A stretch of DNA of 64,000 bases from Phaeobacter piscinae (GTDB lineage: Bacteria; Pseudomonadota; Alphaproteobacteria; Rhodobacterales; Rhodobacteraceae), in assembly GCF_002407245.1 (NCBI RefSeq), contig NZ_CP010681.1, positions 2,356,001 to 2,420,000 of the forward strand. The letters run 5' to 3'. A program made the translations under genes and the position numbers. Positions 1 through 8,555 of this stretch are shown piece by piece; the stretch's first letter is position 1; each line of letters begins with the position of its first letter. The notes beneath the pieces were generated by a model. That model did no database searches, was not told where the DNA came from, and was given only the letters and a program-made list of their open reading frames with translations.

Positions 1-102
1 CTCGCCACGGTCGCCCTGCGTCTCAATGCGGATCGGGATCACGATCAGAAAGGTCATGAACCAGATCACCGCATAAAGAACCAAACCGGATGTCACACCC
101 AT
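1..102 (-). CDS. DUF1467 family small membrane protein, 3' end outside window
   Basis: Only the first 34 residues are present; the gene runs off the left edge. The start ATG follows an AAGGA ribosome binding site. The N-terminus (MGVTSGLVLYAVIWFMTFL) is a hydrophobic membrane segment followed by a basic IPIR turn, as in the DUF1467 family of short membrane proteins with one or two transmembrane helices. These genes commonly sit just downstream of methylmalonyl-CoA epimerase in Rhodobacteraceae, as here, with a 57-base gap on the same strand. The molecular function is unknown. Confidence 0.75.
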   Translation of the reverse strand, partial: MGVTSGLVLYAVIWFMTFLIVIPIRIETQGDRGE

Positions 103-159
103 GATAGCTGTCCTTCTGATACCCCCGCCCCACTGCGAGGGGTTAAGGGGCAGATAGCG

Positions 160-564
160 TCAAACCTGTTCCAATTCCACCAGGCAGCCGTTGAAATCCT
201 TCGGATGCAGGAAAAGAACCGGTTTGCCATGGGCGCCAATCTTGGGCTCACCGGAGCCAAGCACCCGCGCGCCTTCCGCCTTCAGCCGGTCACGCGCGGC
301 AAGGATGTCATCCACCTCATAACAGATGTGATGAATGCCGCCCGCTGGGTTCTTCTCCAGAAACCCTGCAATGGGGGAGGCCTCGCCCAGCGGGTAGAGC
401 AGCTCGATTTTTGTGTTGGGCAGTTCGATGAACACCACGGTGACACCGTGATCCGGCTCATCCTGCGGCGCGCCCACCTTGGCGCCCAGGGTGTTGCGGT
501 ACTGCGCCGAAGCGGCGTCTAGGTCGGGCACGGCGATTGCGACGTGGTTGAGGCGGCCAATCAT
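160..564 (-). CDS. mce: Methylmalonyl-CoA epimerase
   Basis: Encodes 134 residues, the usual family length. It interconverts (2R)- and (2S)-methylmalonyl-CoA in propionyl-CoA breakdown, in the cytoplasm. It is a vicinal-oxygen-chelate (glyoxalase-fold) protein. The N-terminal strand RLNHVAIAVPDLDAA carries the first metal histidine. The middle NPAGGIHHICYEVDD carries the second, and the C-terminal FLHPKDFNGCLVELEQ carries the terminal glutamate. AGGAG lies 8 bases before the ATG. The DUF1467 gene follows on the same strand. Function is confident from motifs and length. Confidence 0.93.
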   Translation of the reverse strand: MIGRLNHVAIAVPDLDAASAQYRNTLGAKVGAPQDEPDHGVTVVFIELPNTKIELLYPLGEASPIAGFLEKNPAGGIHHICYEVDDILAARDRLKAEGARVLGSGEPKIGAHGKPVLFLHPKDFNGCLVELEQV

Positions 565-725
565 TTTGCGGTCTCCTGAGTGATCTGTCTGACGTGACTT
601 ATCAAAGAGCCGCTGCCTGTGGGCAAGTGCGCCAATCCGCGCGGCAGAAAATTCACTGCAATAACGCTCTGTTGCATCAATTTATCCCAGTGAATTCAAT
701 TCAACCTAAAGGCGCGCCGTCAATG

Positions 726-740
726 TTAACCAGCTGTTAG
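726..740. promoter_or_regulatory. Near-consensus CtrA-type box upstream of response regulator
   Basis: TTAA, seven bases, then TTAG: one mismatch from the TTAA-N7-TTAA sequence bound by CtrA in alphaproteobacteria. It lies 47 bases upstream of the response-regulator ATG, in promoter position. A one-mismatch site can occur by chance, so this is only a candidate. Confidence 0.3.
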
Positions 741-786
741 CCCCGTTTCCCTAGCGTTGAGTCGTATCCAGTCAGGAGCCTTAACC

Positions 787-1506
787 ATGGACGATTCGGA
801 ACTGTTTGCTGCCGCCCACCGCTTGCCCACGACGAAACGACCGTTGCTGGGGCTGACAATTCTTGTGGTGGAAGACAGCCGATACGCCTGCGAGGCGATG
901 CGCCTGCTGTGCCTGCGCAGTGGCGCCCGGATCCGGCGCGCTGACTGTCTGAAATCCGCCCATCGGCACCTGAAGGTTTACAGACCTTCCGTGGTAATTG
1001 CCGATCTAGGCCTGCCGGATGGCTCCGGCGCCGATCTCATTCAGTCCATGGCGGAGGCCAGCCCGCGGGTTGGTGTGATCCTTGGCATTTCCGGAGATGA
1101 GGCAGGAGAGGCGATGGCGATGGCAGCCGGGGCCGATGGGTTTCTGGCCAAGCCGATCACCTCGCTTGCGGCCTTTCAATCCGCGATCCTGTCGCGCCTG
1201 CCCGCCGAGCGCCAGCTGTCTGGCCCTAATGAGCTGACCGATGAGGTGATTGAGCCTGATCTGCTCGCCTTTCAGGATGATATGGCCCACGCCGCTGAGG
1301 TGCTGAACGAAGCTGAGGAGGGACAGACATTGGACTATGTCGCGCAGTTTCTTGGGGGTGTCGCCCGCAGCGTTGGCGATTCCCATCTGGCCGGGGCCGC
1401 CGCCGATCTGGCGGACGCCCGTAGCACCGGGCGCCCCGTCGCTGGGGTTGCCGCGCGTGTTGCCGGGCTGGTGCAGGAACGTCTGAAACAGAAGGTCGCC
1501 ATCTGA
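787..1506 (+). CDS. Response regulator receiver protein with helical C-terminal extension
   Basis: Encodes 239 residues from the ATG at 787, chosen over an upstream TTG because AGGAG lies 8 bases before it. Residues about 22-130 form a receiver domain. It has the acidic pair E29-D30, phospho-acceptor D73 in VIADLGLPDGSG, the switch serine region GISGDE, and lysine K122 in LAKPI. The remaining roughly 110 residues are Ala/Glu-rich and probably helical, with no recognised DNA-binding or enzymatic output domain. It may signal by protein contact. No histidine kinase is adjacent. A near-consensus CtrA box lies upstream and a tiny membrane-protein gene starts one base after its stop. Confidence 0.85.
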   Translation: MDDSELFAAAHRLPTTKRPLLGLTILVVEDSRYACEAMRLLCLRSGARIRRADCLKSAHRHLKVYRPSVVIADLGLPDGSGADLIQSMAEASPRVGVILGISGDEAGEAMAMAAGADGFLAKPITSLAAFQSAILSRLPAERQLSGPNELTDEVIEPDLLAFQDDMAHAAEVLNEAEEGQTLDYVAQFLGGVARSVGDSHLAGAAADLADARSTGRPVAGVAARVAGLVQERLKQKVAI

Positions 1507-1507
1507 G

Positions 1508-1648
1508 ATGATCGAAGTCGTCCTTATCGCATCTGCCACTTTGGGCATCGTGTTATACCTGCAGGCGCGGTTCTCCGCCCGTGAAATCCGCCGCAACCGC
1601 GATCGCAGTCTGGGATCTCTGGTCATCCTAGAACGCAGCGACCGCTGA
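1508..1648 (+). CDS. Putative 46-residue single-pass membrane protein
   Basis: The ATG starts one base after the response-regulator stop, suggesting translational coupling. The peptide begins with a hydrophobic stretch of about 18 residues (IEVVLIASATLGIVLYLQA) followed by a strongly basic segment (REIRRNRDR). By the positive-inside rule it would be a one-helix membrane protein with a cytoplasmic tail. GAAGG lies 12 bases upstream, rather far. I recognise no family. It could be a membrane tether or partner of the regulator; that is inference from position only. Confidence 0.5.
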   Translation: MIEVVLIASATLGIVLYLQARFSAREIRRNRDRSLGSLVILERSDR

Positions 1649-1802
1649 TCCGTCTGCGCTGACACAGCGTCACCGCGCCCGAAGTCATTACAGCGTGGCC
1701 TGTTGGTGATTTCGCTGGCAAGCGCCTCATATCCGAGACGGTACAATACCGTGCAACAGCTCGAACTTACCTGATCTCAGTCGACGGTTCCGCCAGATCT
1801 CC

Positions 1803-3044
1803 CTAGCGCCGCACCAAACCCGGATCCGATCCCATCTCGACGCCGGGAAAAATCACATCCGAAATCGCCTGATGATCGGTGCCGATCATGCCCCGCATGA
1901 TCCAGCCCATCTGCGCGCGGACATCGCCGGTGGGCATCAGATCGCGGCGATCAAACAGCGCGGCCTCGGTCAAACCGGGCCAGTGCCCGTGGACCCGACC
2001 GCCCCTGATCGCGCCCCCGGCCAGTACCATGGCACCACCCGTCCCGTGATCTGTTCCGCCGGTGCCATTCTCGCGCACGGTGCGGCCAAACTCTGTCATC
2101 GCCACCACCGCCGTCTTGTCCCAGATAGTCGGCCCCAGATCGCCTTGCAGTGTTAGAATAGTCTCGGACAGACGGCGCAGCGCCCGCGTCAGCGCGCCTT
2201 TCTGGCGATTATGCGTGTCCCATCCGTTGATCGAAAAGGCGGCAATCCGGCTCTCCCCACGCAGCTGCTGCGCCGCGTAGCTGGCGATCCGCTGGTGGGG
2301 CGGTGCACGACGCGGACCCTGCCCTGGGGTTCCGGCGCGCCCGGCGGCTGCGTCCGCCTTTGCGCTGTCAGCCAAATCCAGCGCTTCGGCCAACGCAGCG
2401 TGAAACAGCGGATCCCCTTCCATCATCAGCCCCGCCAGACGTTCCGCCTGCGGACTGAGCGCGATCTCGGCATCCGGCGACCAATCGGAGACCGGCGCCG
2501 CCCCCTGCAACAGTTTCATCTCCCCCTGTCCGATAGCAAAGGCGGTGCGCGCCTCCACCCCTGGGGTCACCTGCAGCAGCCGATTGAGCCAGCCGTCGCG
2601 GCGTTGATGCAGCCCCGGCGTACCCGCCTCCAACAGATCCTGACCATCAAAATGGCTGCGCTTGTTGCGATACGGGGTGGAGACCGCCTGCACAAACCCC
2701 AGCTGTTCCGCCCGCCACAGCGGCATCAACGGCGCCAGCGCCGGATGCAGCGCAAAGAAACCATCAAGGTCCGCCGCCCCATTCTGCGGCCCGCCCAGCA
2801 GGGTTTGCCGCAGCCCGGCATAGGCCGGATCGCCATAGGGCTGCACCACATCAATGGCATCCATGCCGCCGCGCAGAATGATCACCGCCAGCCTTGTGTC
2901 CCAGGGGGCAGCGGCGAAGCTGACCGGTGTCAGCAGCGGGCTGGCCGCCAGCGAACAGCCAATCAGGCCGGAGCGCGCCAGAAAGCTGCGTCGGGACAGG
3001 CTGGCAGGCGGGCTGGCGGAGGGGGTCGGCGGTATATTTGTCAT
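1803..3044 (-). CDS. DUF1501 domain protein with Tat signal
   Basis: Encodes 413 residues. The N-terminus has a twin-arginine motif (SRRSFLARSGLIG) and a hydrophobic stretch, so it should be exported folded through Tat. DUF1501 belongs to the alkaline-phosphatase/sulfatase-like superfamily. Visible segments include IILRGGMDAIDVVQPYGDP near the N-terminus and TEFGRTVRENGTGGTDHGTGG in the C-terminal half, which look like metal-site loops. The biochemical role is not established. The start has AAAGGGA 8 bases upstream, and the gene lies 13 bases after the DUF1800 gene. This DUF1800-DUF1501 pairing is widespread and implies a joint function. Confidence 0.88.
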   Translation of the reverse strand: MTNIPPTPSASPPASLSRRSFLARSGLIGCSLAASPLLTPVSFAAAPWDTRLAVIILRGGMDAIDVVQPYGDPAYAGLRQTLLGGPQNGAADLDGFFALHPALAPLMPLWRAEQLGFVQAVSTPYRNKRSHFDGQDLLEAGTPGLHQRRDGWLNRLLQVTPGVEARTAFAIGQGEMKLLQGAAPVSDWSPDAEIALSPQAERLAGLMMEGDPLFHAALAEALDLADSAKADAAAGRAGTPGQGPRRAPPHQRIASYAAQQLRGESRIAAFSINGWDTHNRQKGALTRALRRLSETILTLQGDLGPTIWDKTAVVAMTEFGRTVRENGTGGTDHGTGGAMVLAGGAIRGGRVHGHWPGLTEAALFDRRDLMPTGDVRAQMGWIMRGMIGTDHQAISDVIFPGVEMGSDPGLVRR

Positions 3045-3057
3045 CGGGCTTTCCCTT

Positions 3058-4455
3058 TCACCGGCGCTGGAAGGCGGGCGCGGCCAGGATCAGCCCCACC
3101 GCCTCCCGCTCGGTCTCGGCTGCGGAGGCAACAAAGCGCAGCTGCGCGGTGGCGCGATTGCCAAGCGCATCTTGCAGGGCCTCCAACGGCGCAGGCAGCG
3201 TTTCCATCAGCTGCACCGGCACCGACATGCACCAGCGCAACCGCTCCGCCAATCCCTGCGGTGTGATCCAGTCGCCATCTGCCTCGGACCAGCCATCTGG
3301 ACCGTTGGAAAACTCCCAACGCTGCCCCATGCGCTGCATTGGTCGCAGAAAGAACCGGTTCATCTGAGGTCGGCTGAGTTTGGTCAGGGCCGCAGGTGGC
3401 ATCGCCAGCGCCCGACAGGCGGAGGCAAGATAGGCAAAAGGCGGTTTCACGTTGCCCAGATCCGTCTCCCATGCAGCAGGGTGCTCCAGCAGCGCCGCAT
3501 AGACCTGCATCAGATCGCCGGAGGTCGCCCGGTAGCGGTCTGCCAGATGCGCGACCAAGGCCGGGTCCGGCGTATCGCGGGTGAAATGCACCGCCAGCTT
3601 CCGCGCCAGATGATCTGCCGTCGCCGGATGCCGGGCCAGATCCCGCAACGCCTGTTTGATCGCCGCGAGCCCGGTGATCTCCGCATCATAGCGCTGCCCC
3701 AGCACAACCTCTGCACCGGGTTCTGCCCAACCCGGCGCGAATTTGAACCCGTCCTCAATGTTGTAGATCATCCCGGTGAACAGCTCTGCCAGCTGGCGCA
3801 CATCCTGTTGCCCGTATGGCCCGCCAACCCCCAGCGTATGCAGCTCCAGCACTTCGCGCGCCAGGTTTTCATTGAGGCCAACCACGCGCCCCTGCCGCCG
3901 GGCCACGCGCCCCGCGCGGCGACTATTGGGACCGGTGGAGCGGTGCTGGTCCAGATAATGCAGCATCAGCGGACTGGTCACCGCCGCAATCAGCAGATCC
4001 TCAAACCGAGCCGCGATATTGGGGCGGATCGCACTCTCGACATAGGGCGTCGCGCCGTAGCGCAGGGCGGCAATCTTGCCCTGCGCAGTAAAGTGATCGG
4101 CCCAGAACAGCGTGAGGCGTTCGCGAAACCCGTTTGATGTTGTGATACAGCGCAGGAGCCGCTGAGTGAACCATACCGCCTGATGATCCCGCATCCTGGC
4201 ACGTTGGCGCTTCAGATCCTTGTCCCGTACGTCGAACAGCGGGCTGCCGATCGCGGCCTTGCGGGCACGGCGGGCGGCGGAATAGGCGCGCGCATCGGCC
4301 AAAGCACCATCGAACCCCGGTATCGGCCAGTCCTGAGCCGCGCGATCAGGCGCGCGCAGGGCTGTGAGCATTTCGTCTGGCCCCTTCGGTGGCGCGTGGC
4401 GTGGCGACAGACCGCAGCCAAAGCGGATCTCTGCCAGTTCAGGATCAAAGCGCAT
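3058..4455 (-). CDS. DUF1800 domain protein
   Basis: Encodes 465 residues from the ATG at 4455. The frame extends upstream but without family-like sequence, and MRFDPELAEIRFGCGLSPRH resembles the usual start. DUF1800 hallmarks include RLTLFWADHF (fuller context FRERLTLFWADHFT), NENLAREVLELHTLGV and YTQQDV-like GGPYGQQDVRQLAELFTGM. The function of the family is unknown. It forms an operon with the Tat-exported DUF1501 gene downstream. No clear signal peptide is visible here, so it may stay in the cytoplasm or be exported with its partner. Confidence 0.88.
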   Translation of the reverse strand: MRFDPELAEIRFGCGLSPRHAPPKGPDEMLTALRAPDRAAQDWPIPGFDGALADARAYSAARRARKAAIGSPLFDVRDKDLKRQRARMRDHQAVWFTQRLLRCITTSNGFRERLTLFWADHFTAQGKIAALRYGATPYVESAIRPNIAARFEDLLIAAVTSPLMLHYLDQHRSTGPNSRRAGRVARRQGRVVGLNENLAREVLELHTLGVGGPYGQQDVRQLAELFTGMIYNIEDGFKFAPGWAEPGAEVVLGQRYDAEITGLAAIKQALRDLARHPATADHLARKLAVHFTRDTPDPALVAHLADRYRATSGDLMQVYAALLEHPAAWETDLGNVKPPFAYLASACRALAMPPAALTKLSRPQMNRFFLRPMQRMGQRWEFSNGPDGWSEADGDWITPQGLAERLRWCMSVPVQLMETLPAPLEALQDALGNRATAQLRFVASAAETEREAVGLILAAPAFQRR

Positions 4456-4621
4456 CGTGTTCGGGCCTTTCTCAACTGATATCGCCTTCAGACGGTCGTG
4501 CATTGCGGCGCCGACCCACAGATCAATTTTTGGGCGACCTGCGGCGCCCTGCAAACCTATGCACTGCAGGCGCGGTTTTCCACCTTCTCCGCTGGGGAGG
4601 CCGCAGCGCCCTTCCAAAAGC

Positions 4622-4653
4622 AAACAGGCCCGGACAATTGCCCGGGCCTGTTT
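4622..4653 (-). terminator. Intrinsic terminator of aspS
   Basis: A perfect 12-bp stem (AAACAGGCCCGG and its complement) with an 8-base loop, beginning 20 bases past the aspS stop. On the minus strand it is followed by a T-rich run. Confidence 0.85.
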
Positions 4654-4672
4654 GTATCATATTTTGATCGGA

Positions 4673-6451
4673 TTACTGATCCTGCGGGATCACCCGCAGG
4701 CCCAGCTCCATCAGTTGTTCGCTCATCGGCTCAGAGGGCGCCGCCATCATCAGATCTTCGGCACGCTGGTTCATCGGGAACATGATGACCTCGCGGATGT
4801 TGGCCTCGTCAGCCAGCAGCATCACCATACGGTCGATGCCGGCTGCGCAGCCCCCGTGCGGCGGGGCGCCATACTGGAACGCGTTGACCATGCCGCCGAA
4901 CCGCTTTTCGACTTCTTCCTTGCCGTAGCCCGCAATTTCAAAGGCCTTGAACATGATCTCCGGCTTGTGGTTCCGGATCGCGCCCGAGACCAGCTCATAG
5001 CCGTTGCAGGCCAGATCGTACTGATAGCCTTTGACCGCCAGCGGATCGTCCAGCAGCGCGTCCATGCCACCCTGCGGCATGGAGAAGGGGTTGTGCTCGA
5101 AATCGATCTTGCCGGTTTCTTCGTCCTTCTCGTAGATCGGGAAATCCACGATCCAGCAGAAGGCAAAGCGGTCTTTGTCGGTCAGACCCAGCTCTTCTCC
5201 AATCACGGTGCGGGCGCGGCCTGCAACGCTTTCGAAGGTTTTGGGCTTGCCGCCGAGGAAGAACGCCGCATCGCCAACACCCAGACCCAGCTGCTGGCGA
5301 ATGGCTTCGGTGCGCTCCGGGCCGATGTTCTTGGCCAGCGGGCCCGCGGCTTCCATGCCTTCGCCCTGATCACGCCAGAAGATATAACCCATGCCCGGCA
5401 GACCTTCGCTCTGGGCAAACTTATTCATCCGGTCGCAGAATTTGCGGGAGCCACCCGTGGGGGCCGGGATGGCACGGATTTCGGTGCCTTCGTTTTCCAG
5501 AAGGTTCGCGAAGATCGCAAAACCAGACCCGCGGAAATGCTCGGAGCAATCCTGCATCTTGATCGGGTTGCGCAGGTCCGGTTTGTCAGTGCCGTACCAT
5601 TTGGCGGCATCTTTGTAGGAGATCTGCGGCCACTCGCTGTCGACCTTACGGCCCTTCCCGAACTCCTCGAACACGCCCTGCATCACCGGCTGGATGGTGT
5701 CGAACACGTCCTGCTGGGTGACAAAGGACATCTCCAGATCGAGCTGGTAGAAATCGGTGGGTGAGCGGTCAGCGCGCGGGTCTTCGTCGCGGAAACAGGG
5801 CGCGATCTGGAAGTATTTGTCAAAGCCCGACACCATCATCAGCTGCTTGAACTGCTGCGGCGCCTGCGGCAACGCATAGAATTTGCCCGGGTGCAGGCGC
5901 GACGGCACCAGGAAGTCACGCGCGCCTTCGGGGCTGGAGGCGGTGATGATCGGCGTCTGATACTCGTTGAAGCCCTTGTCCCACATGCGGCGACGGATCG
6001 ACTGGATCATGTTGGAGCGCAAGAGCATGTTCTTCTGCATCTTCTCGCGACGCAGGTCGAGATAGCGATAGCGCAGGCGGGTTTCTTCCGGGTATTCCTG
6101 TTCGCCAAACACCATCAGCGGCAGTTCTTCGGATTTGCCAAGCACTTCGATGTCGCGGATGAAGACTTCGATCTCACCGGTGGGGATCTTGTCGTTCACC
6201 AGACTCTCGTCGCGTGCCTTTACGTTGCCATCGATGCGGATACACCATTCAGAGCGGACCTTCTCGATGTCGGCAAAGACCGGGCTGTCCGGGTCGGCCA
6301 TAACCTGCGTGACGCCGTAGTGGTCGCGCAAATCGATGAACAGGAGGCCGCCGTGATCACGCACGCGATGGACCCAGCCCGACAGGCGGACGGTCTCACC
6401 GACGTTGGATTTGTTGAGTTCGGCGCAGGTATGGCTGCGATAGTCGTGCAT
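4673..6451 (-). CDS. aspS: Aspartyl-tRNA synthetase
   Basis: Encodes 592 residues from the ATG at 6451 ([12 protein letters not shown]), with AAAGG 9 bases upstream; a longer in-frame start adds nine unlikely residues. It charges tRNA(Asp), and perhaps tRNA(Asn) if non-discriminating. An N-terminal OB-fold anticodon domain ([23 protein letters not shown]) is followed by the class II core. Motif 2 is [20 protein letters not shown] and motif 3 is [21 protein letters not shown] bacterial-type GAD insertion lies between them. It is transcribed alone and has its own terminator. Confidence 0.97.
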   Translation of the reverse strand: MHDYRSHTCAELNKSNVGETVRLSGWVHRVRDHGGLLFIDLRDHYGVTQVMADPDSPVFADIEKVRSEWCIRIDGNVKARDESLVNDKIPTGEIEVFIRDIEVLGKSEELPLMVFGEQEYPEETRLRYRYLDLRREKMQKNMLLRSNMIQSIRRRMWDKGFNEYQTPIITASSPEGARDFLVPSRLHPGKFYALPQAPQQFKQLMMVSGFDKYFQIAPCFRDEDPRADRSPTDFYQLDLEMSFVTQQDVFDTIQPVMQGVFEEFGKGRKVDSEWPQISYKDAAKWYGTDKPDLRNPIKMQDCSEHFRGSGFAIFANLLENEGTEIRAIPAPTGGSRKFCDRMNKFAQSEGLPGMGYIFWRDQGEGMEAAGPLAKNIGPERTEAIRQQLGLGVGDAAFFLGGKPKTFESVAGRARTVIGEELGLTDKDRFAFCWIVDFPIYEKDEETGKIDFEHNPFSMPQGGMDALLDDPLAVKGYQYDLACNGYELVSGAIRNHKPEIMFKAFEIAGYGKEEVEKRFGGMVNAFQYGAPPHGGCAAGIDRMVMLLADEANIREVIMFPMNQRAEDLMMAAPSEPMSEQLMELGLRVIPQDQ

Positions 6452-6619
6452 GGGGTGACCTTTCGTTATACCGGTCACATGACCGGGCGGGCCGTCAATC
6501 GGGAGATGCGCCAGAACGGCGCGGAATTCGTCCGGGGTGGTACACTAGGTTGCGGCGGCGTTGTCAAGCAAACTGGGTGATTTCCGCGTGGTCTGACGCC
6601 TGAAACCCCCAGTTCTCTA

Positions 6620-7273
6620 CTATACCAGCCGTGCCGGGATCAGCCCCCGCAGAGAGTTGCCCATATGGATGGCTTTTGCCTGCTTCAGATCCTGAAGCCG
6701 CAGCACAGCCTCCTCGCACCTCCCCTGCTCCAGCAGCACCTGCCGTAGGACACCCGGCAGCAGGCCGCAAAACAGCGGCGGAGTGACCATCTGCCCGTCC
6801 GGGCGAGTGACAAAGAGATTGGTGATCGTGCCCTCGCAAATCTCACCGCGCGCATTCAGAAACAGCAGCTCATCCACACCCTCCGGCAGCGCGGCGCGCG
6901 CGGCGTCATAGAGCGCGCGGCGGGTGGTTTTGTGCTGCAACCAAATATCCCCCGCGTCCAGCAGGGTCTCGGCGATGCCCAGACGCCATTGCGCCGGTAT
7001 CGGCCCTAGCGGCGCTGTGACCAGCGCCAGCTGACCATCCACGTTCAGCGTGAGCCGACAGCGCAGCGGTGCTGTGCCGGTCACCTCAGCCAATACGCGC
7101 GCCGCCTCCTCAGGATCAAAGGCAAGGTCAAAGGCCGCCGCGCTGCGCGCCAGTCGGGCCAGATGCTGCGACAGATGCCGGAACCCCTGCCCCGGAAGCC
7201 AGCCCAGCGTCTCGATCAGGCGGAAAGCGGGATCGTTCTGGATGGCGTCACGCGGGCGAACCGGGCTTTCCAT
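6620..7273 (-). CDS. pabC: Aminotransferase class IV, probable aminodeoxychorismate lyase
   Basis: Encodes 217 residues. As a PLP fold-type IV enzyme next to pabB it probably releases pyruvate from 4-amino-4-deoxychorismate to give p-aminobenzoate for folate. Visible features are FRLIETLGWLPGQGFRHL at the N-terminus, the likely PLP lysine in LQHKTTRRALYD, and EICEGTITNLFV, the family phosphate-binding segment. The only usable start lies inside the 3' end of pabB, giving a 58-base overlap. A branched-chain or D-amino-acid transaminase is the alternative; the context argues against it. Confidence 0.85.
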   Translation of the reverse strand: MESPVRPRDAIQNDPAFRLIETLGWLPGQGFRHLSQHLARLARSAAAFDLAFDPEEAARVLAEVTGTAPLRCRLTLNVDGQLALVTAPLGPIPAQWRLGIAETLLDAGDIWLQHKTTRRALYDAARAALPEGVDELLFLNARGEICEGTITNLFVTRPDGQMVTPPLFCGLLPGVLRQVLLEQGRCEEAVLRLQDLKQAKAIHMGNSLRGLIPARLV

Positions 7274-8367
7274 AGCGCTTCCTCATATTCGGATTCTGCG
7301 GTGCTGTCCCAGACCACGCCGCCGCCCACGTTGAGCGTCGCGCGGCCCTCTTCCAGCATCAGCGTGCGGATGGCCACGTTGAATTCGGACGACCCATCCG
7401 GTGCCGCCCAACCGATTGTGCCGCAGTAGATATCGCGCGCCCAGGGTTCCAGATCGGCCAGTATCTCCATCGACCGAATTTTCGGTGCGCCGGTAATGGA
7501 CCCGCAGGGAAACAGCGCCGCGAAGATCTCTGCCAACCCGGCGTCGGGGCGCAATTTAGCGCGCACCATGGAAACCATCTGATGCACCGTCGCATAGCTC
7601 TCGACGGCAAACAATTCGGGCACATGAACCGAACCGGTCTCAGCCACGCGAGAAATGTCGTTGCGCAATAGATCAACAATCATCAGGTTTTCAGCGCGGT
7701 TTTTCTCATCCTGACGCAGGAAGTCGCGGCGGCGGGCATCCTCCACCGGATCAACGCTGCGCGGCTGGGTGCCCTTCATCGGGCGAGTCTCAATCACGCC
7801 CTCCGCATCGGTGCGGAAAAACAGCTCCGGCGAGCGGGACAACAGATCCGGCAGATCGTCCTGTTCGATCAGGGCGCCGTAGCCGACAGCCTGTCTGGCT
7901 TTCAACGCTGCATAGAGGTCTTCAGCGGTGCCATAGGCATCGGCATCGATCGGGAAGGTCAGGTTGGCCTGATAGATGTCGCCCCTACCGATATTGTGGT
8001 TCACCTCGGCGAAGGCCTGGGCATAGCGGTCATAGGTCCATCGGGGGGTGTTACCCTCCAAACCCGCATCGCCAGGGGGAAGGTCTGGCAATGCCCGATC
8101 CGTTTCACCAGAGGGCTCATCATAGACCCCGAAGCAGATCAACGGCAGCCGCCGCGCCTCTGGCATCCGGCTCGCCAGTTTCGGCTCAAGCGCATAGCCC
8201 AGCTCATACGACGCGTAGCCCGCCAGCCAGTGCCCAGCATCGCGCGCCGTATCCAGCGCCGCCAAGGCCGCGGGCACGTCGTCCGGCCCGTCCGCGCGAA
8301 TGATGCGCAGCGGGGTGTCAAAACATGTGGCGGCCCCCTTTGGCCCCTGATCAAAGCGAATCCGCAC
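7216..8367 (-). CDS. pabB: Aminodeoxychorismate synthase component I
   Basis: Encodes 383 residues, short for the family because the N-terminal part is reduced. It aminates chorismate, using ammonia from a PabA-type glutaminase that is not encoded here. The chorismate-binding core is clear: IETRPMKGTQPRS, the conserved ENLMIVDLLRNDISRV, and FPCGSITGAPKIRSMEIL. The KGTQPR motif separates PabB from anthranilate synthase TrpE. It overlaps pabC by 58 bases, so the two are probably translated together. The gene is divergent from carB. Confidence 0.9.
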   Translation of the reverse strand: MRIRFDQGPKGAATCFDTPLRIIRADGPDDVPAALAALDTARDAGHWLAGYASYELGYALEPKLASRMPEARRLPLICFGVYDEPSGETDRALPDLPPGDAGLEGNTPRWTYDRYAQAFAEVNHNIGRGDIYQANLTFPIDADAYGTAEDLYAALKARQAVGYGALIEQDDLPDLLSRSPELFFRTDAEGVIETRPMKGTQPRSVDPVEDARRRDFLRQDEKNRAENLMIVDLLRNDISRVAETGSVHVPELFAVESYATVHQMVSMVRAKLRPDAGLAEIFAALFPCGSITGAPKIRSMEILADLEPWARDIYCGTIGWAAPDGSSEFNVAIRTLMLEEGRATLNVGGGVVWDSTAESEYEEALWKARFARVTPSRTIPLSA

Positions 8368-8466
8368 GTCTGCCTGCTCCGTCTATCTTGCCTCTCCACA
8401 TATATCCGTTCGATATGCGAACAAAAGGCATGGATGCGGCATTTCCAATTCGGTTTCCGATCCCCC

Positions 8467-8494
8467 TTGAACCTTTCGGCGCGGTCCCTATAAC
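8467..8494 (+). promoter_or_regulatory. Candidate sigma-70 promoter of carB
   Basis: TTGAAC (8467-8472), a 16-base spacer, then TATAAC (8489-8494). It sits about 60 bases before the carB ATG in an otherwise non-coding gap. The placement and both hexamers fit a housekeeping promoter. Confidence 0.55.
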
Positions 8495-8555
8495 GCAGGA
8501 CAATTTGGGCGCACGGGGGTGCCCATGACTCGCGCAAATCAGAGGGATTCAGGCC

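Noticed and set aside
4456..4623. N-terminal extension of the DUF1800 gene to an upstream start
   Set aside because: The 56 extra residues do not resemble the family, and part would overlap the aspS terminator region.
8408..8422. GTTCG-N5-CGAAC inverted repeat between pabB and carB, resembling a LexA site
   Set aside because: The alphaproteobacterial LexA box is a direct repeat GTTC-N7-GTTC; this is inverted, and neither neighbour is an SOS gene.
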